Source: Oscillospiraceae bacterium
GTDB taxonomy: Bacteria > Bacillota > Clostridia > Oscillospirales > Acutalibacteraceae
Direction: 5' to 3'
NCBI GenBank assembly: GCA_910574935.1
Contig: CAJTCU010000012.1
Coordinates: forward strand, 49,078-113,077
Length of the DNA: 64,000 bases
Below are positions 19,286 through 28,410 of the stretch, one piece after another. The position numbers were made by a program, and so were the translations under genes. The notes under the pieces are model-generated. The model was given only the letters and a program-made list of their open reading frames with translations, had not been told where the DNA came from and searched no databases. Position 1 is the stretch's first letter; each line of letters begins with the position of its first letter.

Positions 19286-21010
19286 ATGAAAAAAAGATTA
19301 TGCTCTGTAACAGCGGCCGCCCTGGCGCTTTGTCTAGCCTTGGCCGGCTGTGGAGGCGGTGGTCAAAGCTCTGCCGGCACATCCAGCAAGGAAGAGAGCA
19401 GCTCTGCTTCCCAGACGAGTTCTCAGGTCTCTACATCTGAAACCGAGGGCGGAAAAATGTCCGCAGCAGGTGAGCTTCCCATAGTCGCCGAACCGGTGGA
19501 GATCCATCTGGCCATTGAAAAAAGCGGCCAGGTAGAGGACTATGTAGACAACAGCTTTACCAAGTATATTGAGGAAAGAACCGGGCTGAAGCTGAACCTG
19601 GAGATCTACCCCGGCGCAGAGGCCAACCAGAAGATGGAGGTGCTTATCGCCTCTGGCGCCGAGCTGCCGGATGCCTTTAGCGGCGGAAACTTCTTTGGCA
19701 GCAGCAAGCAGCTAACCGTGTACCGCCACGCCCAAAATGGCACCTTTATCCAGCTGGACGAGCTGCTGGACCAGTACGGCGTCAATATTAAGAACATGTC
19801 GGCCCAGGCCCAGAACAAGGATTTGATGGAGCTGATTAAATCTCCTGACGGCCATGTGTATGCGCTGCCCCAGTACCATGAGCAGACCAGCAACGAGCAC
19901 AGCCTGCGCGCGTATATCAACCAGACCTGGCTGGACGCCCTGAAGCTGGAAAAGCCCACCACCACCGAAGAACTGTATGAGGTGCTGAAGGCTTTCCGGG
20001 AGCAGGACCCCAACGGCAACGGCCAGGCCGACGAGATTGGCATGATGGGCGGTGGCAACTGGCACCAGATGGCTGCCGACTGGATGATGAATTCCTTCAT
20101 CTATGACGACGGCGAACTGCGCTGGAACGTAAGCGGCGGCACCCTGGATGTTCCATACAACAAAGAGCAGTGGCGCGAGGGGCTGCGCTACCTGAACCGC
20201 CTTTGCTCGGAAGGCCTGTTTGACCCGCTTACCTTTACCCAGGACGGTCCTGCTTTTAAGTCTGTGGCTACCGCCGGCGACCGGAACACCATTGGCGTTA
20301 TCTGCACCGCGGGCATGGGGCAGCTGTTCACCACTTCCATGACGGACAGAAAGGCCGAGTACTCTCCCTTAGATCCTATGGTGGGCCCAGAGGGCGTGCA
20401 GTATGCGGCCTATTATCCCACAGTTCCCTCGCCCATTATGGCCATTACCAAGGACTGCGAGAAGCCTGATATCATGTTCCGGCTGGCGGACTTCTTCTTT
20501 GACCAAGAGGCCACCTTGTTCAGCCGCTTTGGCGAGCCCGGCGTGGACTGGGTGGAGCCCGACCCAGAGGGCGTGGCCCTGGGCGACGCTTACGGAGCAG
20601 AGTGTGAGATTAAGGCCATTCTGGTGTGGGGCGGCTCTTCTCACAAGTCCCACTGGAGCAACGTGACCCCCAACATCATGCTGCGCAAGTGGATGGACGG
20701 CCAGCAGTGGAACGGAGACCCCACCGACGCGGAGTATATGATAGCCCAGTCGACCGCCACACTAATTGACAAGTCTCCTAAAGAGGCCTGCACCCTGATT
20801 ATTTACGACCCCGATGAGGCGGACCAGATTGCGGATATCAAGACTTCTCTGGAGACCTATGTAAAAGAATCCATGGCGCGCTTTGCCACAGGCGACATGA
20901 ATATTGACAGCGACTGGGACGCATATGTAAAGGAACTGGACAATATCGGCTTACAGACCTATATAGAGGTCTCTCAAAAAGCGTTTGACCGTATGAACGG
21001 CAAGGGCTAA
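19286..21010 (+). CDS. Extracellular solute-binding lipoprotein, LplA type
   Basis: 574 residues. The signal peptide ends in LALAGC, so the mature protein is lipid-anchored. A Ser-rich linker precedes the type-I solute-binding fold. Trp/Tyr-rich pocket segments (GNWHQMAADWMMNSF, SHKSHWSNV) are compatible with sugar or peptide ligands. ATG 19286 follows AAGGAAG. The preceding permeases complete the importer apart from the ATPase. Confidence 0.88.
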   Translation: MKKRLCSVTAAALALCLALAGCGGGGQSSAGTSSKEESSSASQTSSQVSTSETEGGKMSAAGELPIVAEPVEIHLAIEKSGQVEDYVDNSFTKYIEERTGLKLNLEIYPGAEANQKMEVLIASGAELPDAFSGGNFFGSSKQLTVYRHAQNGTFIQLDELLDQYGVNIKNMSAQAQNKDLMELIKSPDGHVYALPQYHEQTSNEHSLRAYINQTWLDALKLEKPTTTEELYEVLKAFREQDPNGNGQADEIGMMGGGNWHQMAADWMMNSFIYDDGELRWNVSGGTLDVPYNKEQWREGLRYLNRLCSEGLFDPLTFTQDGPAFKSVATAGDRNTIGVICTAGMGQLFTTSMTDRKAEYSPLDPMVGPEGVQYAAYYPTVPSPIMAITKDCEKPDIMFRLADFFFDQEATLFSRFGEPGVDWVEPDPEGVALGDAYGAECEIKAILVWGGSSHKSHWSNVTPNIMLRKWMDGQQWNGDPTDAEYMIAQSTATLIDKSPKEACTLIIYDPDEADQIADIKTSLETYVKESMARFATGDMNIDSDWDAYVKELDNIGLQTYIEVSQKAFDRMNGKG

Positions 21011-21059
21011 GCTTCCGGCTCTCTTTGCCACCATACGCTTTTGGATCAATAAAATATAG

Positions 21060-21218
21060 GGCAACACCGCACCATTCTAAGCACCGTCTTGCTTGCAGAT
21101 TTTCCGTGATAGGGCACAGCTTTCGCTTGTCAATGGTGAGATGGACGGCGCTCAATCTGTACACTCTGAAGAAAAATCTGGCTGCGCAATACGGTACATA
21201 GATTTGTGCGGTATTGCC
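21060..21218. mobile_element. 159-bp non-autonomous element with ATAG target duplication
   Basis: Left end GGCAACACCGCAC and right end GTGCGGTATTGCC are imperfect inverted repeats, flanked by ATAG at 21056-21059 and 21219-21222. No coding capacity. It lies between the solute-binding gene and the URO-D gene, inside an otherwise compact block. Confidence 0.6.
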
Positions 21219-21227
21219 ATAGAAAAA

Positions 21228-21282
21228 GCCGGCGCTCTAAACGAAGAAAGAAAATGATTTTTGGGGGGCGCCGACTTTTTTT
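21228..21282 (+). terminator. Weak terminator or attenuator before the URO-D gene
   Basis: A 6-bp GC stem (CGGCGC with GCGCCG) across a 32-nt loop, followed by seven T. It could reduce read-through from the transporter genes into the next two genes. Confidence 0.35.
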
Positions 21283-21298
21283 ATAAGGAGGAATGATT

Positions 21299-22270
21299 GT
21301 GAACCGAAAGGAAAGAGTGCTGGCGGCTTTGCGGGGCGAACCCGTGGACCATGTGCCAGTCAGCTTTTGGCGGCATTTTCGGGACGAAAACGGCAGGCCG
21401 CCTATGGGAAAAGAAAGCGCCCAATATCATCTGAAGTTTTACCAGGAAACAGGGATGGACTTTATCAAGATTATGTACGATGGTTTTACGGCTCCTTTTG
21501 AATTCCAAAACATCCGCACCGTACCCGACCTGGTAAAGGCCGTGGCGGACGGCCCCCGGGAAAAGTATAGCCAAGACCTGTATGAAAGAGCCGCATGGAC
21601 CAGCGAACTGCTAAAGGATGAGGTGGTAACCTACTTTAACCTATTTTCCTCCTTTATGCTGTTGCGAAAGATTGGCGACGATGTTCTGGCAGAGCTGCTC
21701 CGTCAAGATAAAAAGTCTGTTTTGCTGGCTCTACAGGAGATTACCAGCACCCTTTGCCGGGTGGAGGAGCGCATTTTAACCCAGACCGGCTGCCTGGGGC
21801 TGTTCGTCTGCTTTCAGGGCGCGGAGGAGGCCCGCTTCTCGGATGAAGAATATGATGAAATTGTCCGCCCGGCGGACCTACAGATTTTGGAAACAGCCAA
21901 CCGGTATTCTCAATATAATATAGCGCATTTTTGTGCCTGGGACGGCAATAAAAACCGGCTGTCCCGCTGGCGGGGATACCCCGCCGGGACTGTAAACTGG
22001 GCCGCCTATATTGACGGCCTTAGCCTGGCCCAGGGCAAGGCGTATTTTGGCAGCCGCTCGGTGCTGGGCGGATTTGACAACCGGGTGGGCAGTCTGCTAT
22101 ATTTAGGAACAAAAGAGGAAATTCAGCAAGAGGCCAGAAGGCTGGCCGCCGAATACCGCAGGGAGCAGGGCGGCCTGGAGGGGCTGATACTGGGGGCGGA
22201 CTGTTCCATTCTGCCGCCTTTTGAGCTGGAGCGGTTCCGCTGGGTAAGAGAAGCAATGTGGGAGGATTAA
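21299..22270 (+). CDS. Uroporphyrinogen-decarboxylase-fold protein
   Basis: 323 residues from GTG 21299 (7 bp after AAGGAGG; ATG 21293 is too close). The start NRKERVLAALRGEPVDHVPV is typical of the URO-D superfamily, which also includes corrinoid and thiol methyltransferases. The heme-pathway signature of HemE is absent, so I do not call it hemE. Its role in a peptidase-transporter block is unknown. Its stop lies just before the M20 start. Confidence 0.65.
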   Translation: MNRKERVLAALRGEPVDHVPVSFWRHFRDENGRPPMGKESAQYHLKFYQETGMDFIKIMYDGFTAPFEFQNIRTVPDLVKAVADGPREKYSQDLYERAAWTSELLKDEVVTYFNLFSSFMLLRKIGDDVLAELLRQDKKSVLLALQEITSTLCRVEERILTQTGCLGLFVCFQGAEEARFSDEEYDEIVRPADLQILETANRYSQYNIAHFCAWDGNKNRLSRWRGYPAGTVNWAAYIDGLSLAQGKAYFGSRSVLGGFDNRVGSLLYLGTKEEIQQEARRLAAEYRREQGGLEGLILGADCSILPPFELERFRWVREAMWED

Positions 22271-22272
22271 CC

Positions 22273-23715
22273 ATGGAAACAGCTATTTGGGAGGAAAAAA
22301 TAGACCAGTGGATTGAAGAACACAGACAGGAGCTTATCAACGACATTGTGGACCAGGTGCGTATTAAGAGTGTGGCGGAAAAGAACAGCCCGGTAAAGCC
22401 CTATGGCCAGGGCTGCCGGGACGCGCTGCATGCTATGCTGGACCTGGGGAAGAGGCACGGCTTTTTGACAGAAAATTATGAGGACTATATGGGCGGCATC
22501 GATATGGGGGGCAAGGGAGAGACCATTGGGTTCTGGGGGCACCTGGACGTGGTGCCGGAAGGAGAGGACTGGGATTTCCCGCCCTACCAGGGCGTTATTA
22601 AGAATGGGATGATCATTGGCCGGGGCGCCCAAGATAACAAGGGCCAGACCATGGCGGTCTTTTATGTGCTGCGCTGTATTCGTGACCTGGGCATTCCTCT
22701 GCGCCACAACCTGAAGCTGTTTTTGGGCACTAATGAGGAGCAGGGCATGGAGGATATAAAGTACTATCTGGCACACTACCCCACGCCGCCCTTCTCCATT
22801 ATCGCGGACAGTAACTACCCGGTGTGCTATGGAGAGAAGGGTATTATTACCGAAATTTTGGCCTCTGAAGAGCCCTTGAGCGACAGCATTCTTCGGCTGG
22901 AGGGAGGTGTGGCAGATAACGTAGTGCCTGATTCCGCCCTGGCCCAGCTGAAAAAGACCAGCCGGGTAATAGCAGCCCAGGATGCCCTTCGGGAAAAATT
23001 CATTCTGGAGGACAGGGGAGGCAGCTTGGTACTGACAGCCAAGGGAAGCGCCGGGCACACAGCGTTTCCCGAACACAGCCGGAATGCCATTGGCATTTTG
23101 ATCAAAGGGCTGCGGGAAAGCGGCGCGCTGTCTCCCCAAGACGACGCGGTGCTGGCCCTGCCGGACATGGTAAATACAGACTGCTATGGCCAGACCCTGG
23201 GCATTGGCTGTGAGGACCCGGACTCTGGTAAAATGACCTGTGTGGGCTCTATGCTGTCTCTGGAAGAGGGCAGACCCCGGCTGACCGTAAACATCCGCTA
23301 TCCCATCACAGGAGACGCGGAAAAGATTCTGGCGGATATGGCGGGGGTCTGTAAAAGTCACGGGTACCAGGCCCAGCCCCAGAGGGTGGACCCGGCCCAT
23401 CATTTTCCTGCCGATCACCCGGTGGTGGACATTCTTACCCATCATTTTAACCGTATCATGCATCAGGAGCTCAAACCCTTTGTACTGCCTGGCGGGACCT
23501 ACGCCCGAAAACTGCCCTATTCCATCTCCTATGGAATGGGATTTAGCGGGGACCTTTCTCAATATGCGGACCGAAGCATTTTCCGCCCGGGCCATGGCGG
23601 CGCCCATGGACCAGATGAGTCTACCGTCATTGAGCTTTTGCTAAAATCCATCAAAATTTTTGTCACTGGCCTAATTGCCATTGATCATTTAACATTTCAG
23701 GAGGAATTAAAGTAG
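22273..23715 (+). CDS. M20 dipeptidase, PepV/Sapep type
   Basis: 480 residues. Metal-site motifs are present: FWGHLDVVPEGEDW, GRGAQDNKGQ and LGTNEEQGMED. The lid domain (about 190-380) and C-terminal histidine (GGAHGPDE) complete the family layout. These zinc enzymes cleave dipeptides in the cytosol. GGGAGG just upstream overlaps the end of the URO-D gene, so the two are coupled. Last gene of the block. Confidence 0.88.
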   Translation: METAIWEEKIDQWIEEHRQELINDIVDQVRIKSVAEKNSPVKPYGQGCRDALHAMLDLGKRHGFLTENYEDYMGGIDMGGKGETIGFWGHLDVVPEGEDWDFPPYQGVIKNGMIIGRGAQDNKGQTMAVFYVLRCIRDLGIPLRHNLKLFLGTNEEQGMEDIKYYLAHYPTPPFSIIADSNYPVCYGEKGIITEILASEEPLSDSILRLEGGVADNVVPDSALAQLKKTSRVIAAQDALREKFILEDRGGSLVLTAKGSAGHTAFPEHSRNAIGILIKGLRESGALSPQDDAVLALPDMVNTDCYGQTLGIGCEDPDSGKMTCVGSMLSLEEGRPRLTVNIRYPITGDAEKILADMAGVCKSHGYQAQPQRVDPAHHFPADHPVVDILTHHFNRIMHQELKPFVLPGGTYARKLPYSISYGMGFSGDLSQYADRSIFRPGHGGAHGPDESTVIELLLKSIKIFVTGLIAIDHLTFQEELK

Positions 23716-24072
23716 ATTAGGAGGAGCAGGATATTCCCTAGCGTTGTTTCCAGCGATTGAAACTTCTTGAAACGTTCTATCGTGAGATTTTATGCCCCGC
23801 CACTGCCGCTTCCCACACATAGAGATCCACGTCAAAACCAGAAATGGCCCCCGCGCGCACGGGTGCCATTTTGTTGTGATGCGGCGATCCGCTTGATCGC
23901 TTGATTTTGCCGAATCGTGACGGGATTTCGAAGGCCCTGGGGCGTGGGGCCACGCATCGGCAGGCACGGCTTTATTAAAACGATTGGCTGTATACCAGTT
24001 TTCTTCATTTCCTGGGCCGGGCAATATTTCCGCCAGGTTACAGAAGGGGCATTCCCTTTCAACATAAGGAGG
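23716..24072. other. Gene-free stretch
   Basis: No gene with recognisable content. An open frame on the minus strand (24065-23832) has an odd composition, no ribosome site and no family resemblance, so I leave it out. No terminator is clear. Confidence 0.4.
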
Positions 24073-24972
24073 CTACCGTACCCCTTGCTCCTTTAAATAC
24101 TCCACATATTCTTCCAGACATAGGTCCAGCCGGTTCATCTCTTGGGCGTGTTCTACCCCTACATACCGGTAGTGCCAGCTCTCGTTGTCTATGCCGGTAA
24201 TATCCACCTTGTCCTGGCGGTACCGCTGCACAAAGCCGTAGTCTGCACTATGGGCCTGTAGCCAGCGGTAGGCCTCGGTTTCTTCAAAATTGTCGCTCAC
24301 GTCGTTCAGATCCACGGCCAGGCCCGTGTGGTGCTCGCTGTAGCCGGGCCGGGCAATGGTGCGCAAAGAGAGCTCCTGGGCCTCTTCCTGGCTCATACCG
24401 TCGTTCTGCATGTGCAGGCGGATCTCCCGGGCCAGGATGTCCTCCTGGTCCTCCACGCTGCGGTAACCCGAGCACACCCAAAAAGAGACGCCGTCCTGCT
24501 CCGCTGCCAAAAACATGGCGTCCAGCTGGCTATAGGCCCGAATATCCACAATCTCGTCCCCAATAAAGTTAGGGGTTACCTCCCAGTCCTGGGGCAGGGG
24601 CACCTGGTCGTTGACCAGCACCAGCAGGGGGTCCGAGAGCTGCTGGTAGTCCTGGCCCGGCAGAGGCGTGGAGGCCGGGGCGTTCGTAAAACCTCCCGCC
24701 TGCACAGCGAAGCTGTCGTTGTTCCGGCTTACCTCCAGGTGCACCGCCGGGTCGGCCGCGCTGCCGGTGGAACGCCCCGTGTGCCAGATGGCACAGGCCA
24801 CAATCAGCACACAGGCTATCGCCGCGCCCATAATAACCAGGGCGGCCTTGCGTTCAGCGGGCTGCCGCCCTTGAGAGCGGCGAACATATTCCTTCTGTTC
24901 CTGGGGCTGCTGTGCCAAAGCTCTTTGTTCAACAGAGAAACGGACCCTCTCTGTGGAATTATATCGATTCAT
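24073..24972 (-). CDS. D-Ala-D-Ala carboxypeptidase, VanY/M15B type
   Basis: 299 residues. One TM segment at ~46-66 anchors an extracellular catalytic domain. Zinc motif SEHHTGLAVDLND (His and Asp) and the late ESWHYRYV with the third ligand are intact, and the N-terminal CSGYRS substrate loop is present. The family trims the terminal D-Ala of peptidoglycan stems. It stands alone; a resistance role would need van genes, which are absent here. Confidence 0.87.
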   Translation of the reverse strand: MNRYNSTERVRFSVEQRALAQQPQEQKEYVRRSQGRQPAERKAALVIMGAAIACVLIVACAIWHTGRSTGSAADPAVHLEVSRNNDSFAVQAGGFTNAPASTPLPGQDYQQLSDPLLVLVNDQVPLPQDWEVTPNFIGDEIVDIRAYSQLDAMFLAAEQDGVSFWVCSGYRSVEDQEDILAREIRLHMQNDGMSQEEAQELSLRTIARPGYSEHHTGLAVDLNDVSDNFEETEAYRWLQAHSADYGFVQRYRQDKVDITGIDNESWHYRYVGVEHAQEMNRLDLCLEEYVEYLKEQGVR

Positions 24973-25404
24973 AAGCTGTCTCCCCTTTTCTCTGGGCCTC
25001 GTTGGAGAAGCCCTGCTGTTTTATTGTAAGGGCCGGGGCAAGGCCTTGAGAATTCAGCTCCGTTTTCCCTTGACACCCAAAAGAAGAGAGGCCAGAGGAG
25101 AATGGTCGCAAAAAAGTTGTGGCGGAATCTTTACCCGAGGCATATAAATATAGGCAGACACTTTTGCAAAAGCCCCTTTTCTTCATTCGGTCGAGGTTTT
25201 CCCATTATAAGGGAAAGCGGGGGCAAAATCAAGAAAAAAAGGTTGAATTTTCTGAAAATTCCACGGCGACTGACAGACATAGACGGGAATATTCCTGATG
25301 GCAGACCCACGCATAATAATAGCGCTCGATTTTTAGCCAGCGGCTATCCGCTGGTTTAAACGGGGCGCTGATCAATCTTTTCATTATACAAGCGGGAGGC
25401 TGTT
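24973..25404. other. Divergent intergenic region
   Basis: Lies between the start of the carboxypeptidase gene (minus) and the C26 gene (plus). It holds a small hairpin (CCAGCGGCTATCCGCTGG, 25338-25355) but no RNA family I recognise and no convincing promoter pair. Confidence 0.35.
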
Positions 25405-26049
25405 ATGAAAAAAATATTTATTTACGGCCAGGCGGAACACCGGGCCAACTACATAGCGGCCCTGGCGGCCTGCGGCCTAACGCCGGTGGTCTCTTGGGAC
25501 CAGACCCTGGCCCAGGGATGCCATGGCCTGCTGCTGCCTGGGGGCGGAGACCTGGACCCCGCTCTGTTTGGCCAGGAGAACCAGGGGAGCCGGGGGGTGG
25601 ACCCAGACCTGGACCGGGCGGAGCTAGGGTTGGTGGCACAGTTTTCCGGCAGGCCCATTCTGGGAATCTGCCGGGGGCTTCAGGTGCTGAACGTGGCCTT
25701 TGGGGGCACGCTGGTTCAGGACCTGCCCACCGCGGCCGCCCACCGGTGGGAGGAGTCCACAGGTGACAAAGCCCACCGGGTGACTGCGGGAGAGGGCTTT
25801 TTGCGAGAAATATATGGAGAGGAATTTTTTGTTAACAGCGCCCACCACCAGGGGGCCGGGCAGGTGGCCAAGGGGTTCCAGGTAGCGGCCCTGGCTGGAG
25901 ACGGCGTGGTGGAGGCCCTGGCCTGCCCAGAGAGAAGGGTATTTGCGGTGCAGTGGCACCCCGAGCGCATGACCCTGGCCCATGCCCGCCCTGACACAGT
26001 GGACGGACTGGGCGTATTCCGTTTTTTTGCAGGGATGTTGGAAGATTGA
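25405..26049 (+). CDS. Peptidase C26 / gamma-glutamyl hydrolase-type amidotransferase
   Basis: 214 residues of class I glutamine-amidotransferase fold. GGGDLDPALFGQ, nucleophile Cys in GICRGLQVLNVAFGG, and the His-Glu pair in VQWHPE are all present. Resembles PuuD-type gamma-glutamyl-GABA hydrolases. GGGAGG precedes ATG 25405. No partner synthetase is nearby, so the substrate is open. Confidence 0.82.
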   Translation: MKKIFIYGQAEHRANYIAALAACGLTPVVSWDQTLAQGCHGLLLPGGGDLDPALFGQENQGSRGVDPDLDRAELGLVAQFSGRPILGICRGLQVLNVAFGGTLVQDLPTAAAHRWEESTGDKAHRVTAGEGFLREIYGEEFFVNSAHHQGAGQVAKGFQVAALAGDGVVEALACPERRVFAVQWHPERMTLAHARPDTVDGLGVFRFFAGMLED

Positions 26050-26094
26050 CGCCCCTGCGCCCCGTCCTGTAGCCTACAAGGCGGGCCTATGCCA

Positions 26095-26253
26095 GGGAGT
26101 GTCCGAAAAGAAGAGTTTATGACGAAAGAGCGGCCTCCGGCGGTTTAGGGGCGCCGCCCCTAAAAACCCCCGCAACCTTTGAAAAGGTTGACGAAACTTT
26201 TCATGGCGCTCGCCGGGAGCTTGTTTTTTATCTCCTCGTTTTGGACACTCCCC
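26095..26253. mobile_element. 159-bp non-autonomous element with 8-bp target duplication
   Basis: Ends GGGAGTGTCCGAAAA and TTTTGGACACTCCC are inverted repeats, flanked by perfect CTATGCCA direct repeats (26087-26094 and 26254-26261). The core matches that of the element at 12460 (GCGGCCTCCGGCGG, a GGGGCG hairpin, CTTTGAAAAGGTTGACGAAA). Confidence 0.78.
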
Positions 26254-26336
26254 CTATGCCACAAATACTTGACAATCTCGGGAAAATGAGGGATAATATC
26301 AGAGAATAAACTCTCCTAATGAAGGGATGTGCGGCA

Positions 26337-28019
26337 ATGAATTTTAGCATATTGGACCTCAAGCGGCTTTTGGCAGGCGCGCTGGCCGTATTGGTTCTTA
26401 TGGGCGCGGCCCCTGTGGCGATAGCTGCGGCGGACCCCAGCGCCTCGGCCCATGTAGAGATGGCACTGGGAGAGGAGATTGGCGCACTACCCGCCGAAAG
26501 CTACCAGTCCTCTGCCAACGCCGGGATAAGTGGCTCTATGTATAGCTGTTTGAACACCCGGCAGAAGGCCTGCTACAACGCTTTGCAAAGCATCACTTTT
26601 GACCAGATCCGCAATGCGGTAAATATTGACGGCATTCGAGCGGTCTATGTAAACGTCTCTGGAATCAACGGCGTCTCCATTGACGGGAGCATTCGAGACC
26701 ACACCTTTTATCCCGCCGGCCAGGCCGCCCAGCAGGTGTATAACTCTATTTATAATGATATGGGCGCGGCGGTCATTGCCCTGCGCTACGACCGGCCAGA
26801 CCTGCTGTGGCTGGACGGGACCATCACCTACGGCGTGTTTTATAGCAGTGCCTGGGGGGCCTCAAAGGTGCAGGTCAGCAATGTTTACTATGGCTTTGAG
26901 CTGCCCTATGGGGGCCAGGAGGAGGCCATGCGGACCGAGATGATGCAAGAGGCCCAAAAGGTGGCTGACGAGGCCGCAAGGCAGCCAGATACCTACAGCA
27001 AACTGAAGGTGGCCCACGACCTGCTGGCACAGCGGTCCAGCTATAACCATGTGCGGCCCACCGAAAAGGAAGAAATCCTAAGCCACAGCGCCTACAGCGG
27101 CCTGATTGGCGGGGATATTTACGACCCGGTCTGCGACGGTTACTCTAAAGCCATGAAGCTGGTCTGCGACCTGCTGGACATTCCCTGCGTCTGCGTCTCC
27201 AGCGCCACCCACATGTGGAACAACGTGCTCATGGATGACGGCCTGTGGTATAACCTGGACCTGACCTGGGACGACGGACAGGACCGGCTCGGGGTATACA
27301 CCTACTTTTTGATTGGCAGCAAAACCCGCGCCCAGGGCCAGATTTTTGACCAGCAGGAATCCCACGTGGAGTGGGACGCCTATAAGGCGGAAAACATCAC
27401 GGTTCCGGGTAAAATTTATCCCAGCAAAAGCCGGGAAGCCTATGTGTATATCGGCCGGGACTATCCCCAGACCACTTTTCCAGATGTAAAGCGGGACGCC
27501 TGGTATTTTGACAATGTAGAGCTAGTGGCTGGCCTGGGGTATTTTTCCGGAGACGCAAAGGGCAATTTTTTGCCCAATAAGACCATTACCCGGGCGGAAT
27601 TTGTGAAAGCCGTAGCCAACGTGCAGGGCATTGACCTAACCCCCTACCAGGGAGTGGAGAGCTTTCCCGACGTGCCCACCCGGGCCTGGTATGCGCCGGT
27701 GGTGGCCTGGGCCAAAGAGACCGGCACCATGCAGGGCAGCGGGGGAAAATTCCGGCCCGGAGACCCTATTACCCGCCAGGAGATGTGTCTGGTGCTGTGC
27801 AACGCCTTTGATCTGGACGCGGGCGGCGCTGGGGTAGCGGATTTTCCGGATGACGCGGTCATAGCGGGCTGGGCCCGGGACGCGGTATATATCTGCGCGG
27901 CGGTGGGCCTGGTGAAAGGGGATGACAAAGGGAGCTTTCATCCCCGGAACAACACCAAGCGCAGCGAGGCGGCGGCTTTGTTCGCCCGGTACGCACAATA
28001 CACCGGCGCGGTGGAATAA
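26337..28019 (+). CDS. SLH-anchored transglutaminase-like protein
   Basis: 560 residues from ATG 26337 (AAGGGA upstream). Signal peptide ends near IAAADP. A transglutaminase-like core shows Cys in DPVCDGYSKAMK, His in SSATHMWNNV and Asp in WYNLDLTWDD, the cysteine-protease triad. Three SLH repeats follow at ~385, ~445 and ~505 (each with FPD and a Trp-Tyr/Ala pair), which bind secondary cell-wall polymer. It is probably a surface peptidase or cross-linking enzyme. Confidence 0.83.
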   Translation: MNFSILDLKRLLAGALAVLVLMGAAPVAIAAADPSASAHVEMALGEEIGALPAESYQSSANAGISGSMYSCLNTRQKACYNALQSITFDQIRNAVNIDGIRAVYVNVSGINGVSIDGSIRDHTFYPAGQAAQQVYNSIYNDMGAAVIALRYDRPDLLWLDGTITYGVFYSSAWGASKVQVSNVYYGFELPYGGQEEAMRTEMMQEAQKVADEAARQPDTYSKLKVAHDLLAQRSSYNHVRPTEKEEILSHSAYSGLIGGDIYDPVCDGYSKAMKLVCDLLDIPCVCVSSATHMWNNVLMDDGLWYNLDLTWDDGQDRLGVYTYFLIGSKTRAQGQIFDQQESHVEWDAYKAENITVPGKIYPSKSREAYVYIGRDYPQTTFPDVKRDAWYFDNVELVAGLGYFSGDAKGNFLPNKTITRAEFVKAVANVQGIDLTPYQGVESFPDVPTRAWYAPVVAWAKETGTMQGSGGKFRPGDPITRQEMCLVLCNAFDLDAGGAGVADFPDDAVIAGWARDAVYICAAVGLVKGDDKGSFHPRNNTKRSEAAALFARYAQYTGAVE

Positions 28020-28410
28020 GCGGGGCCGGAGACGGTTTTGATTTATGGTAATGATATGGGCCTGCGCCCCCCGGTGGGGGCTGGGTTCTGGGCGCGTCCG
28101 TGCGGGGCTTTGGTTACAGAGGAAGCCATGGTGGCTATGGCGGCCCAGAAATGCCCTTCGTCTCGAAACGTTCCCGGTTCCAGGTTCTACTGGCTCGTGG
28201 CAGAAGTTCATCAATCTATGGTTCTCCGAAATCATTCGAAGTAAAAATTTTTAAAAGGTCCAGGGGGACTTTTTTTAAAAAAGTTTCCCAGCAGGGTGCG
28301 GGGCGCTGATTGCCCGTGGCAAAGAGCAAAGCATTGCTCTTGTACAGTGCCGGCCCAGTCGGCAGACGAGACCAGAGTCCCGTAACCTTAGATAAGGGAG
28401 GAAGTAAAAA
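28020..28410. other. Gene-free stretch before valS with a palindromic repeat
   Basis: Positions ~28250-28308 hold a reverse-oriented repeat of the same style as those at 8918, 12460 and 26095 (GGGGGACTTTTTTT-AAAAAAGTTTCCC, then GCGGGGCGCTGATTGCCC). No T-box antiterminator (AGGGTGGNACCGCG) is present, though valS genes in Firmicutes often have one. AGATAAGGGAGGAAG near 28389 is the valS ribosome site. Confidence 0.5.

Noticed and set aside
21299..22270. hemE (heme-pathway uroporphyrinogen decarboxylase)
   Set aside because: The HemE N-terminal signature is missing and no other heme genes are nearby; only the fold is supported.
22267..23607. A 446-codon open frame on the minus strand
   Set aside because: It lies opposite the M20 dipeptidase gene, whose motifs and ribosome site are clear. 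The reverse frame has no family features.
23832..24065. A 77-codon minus-strand ORF between the dipeptidase and carboxypeptidase genes
   Set aside because: No ribosome site, unusual composition and no recognisable domain.
28020..28410. T-box riboswitch in front of valS
   Set aside because: The antiterminator sequence AGGGTGGNACCGCG and the specifier-loop layout are absent; the stretch holds a dispersed palindromic repeat instead.
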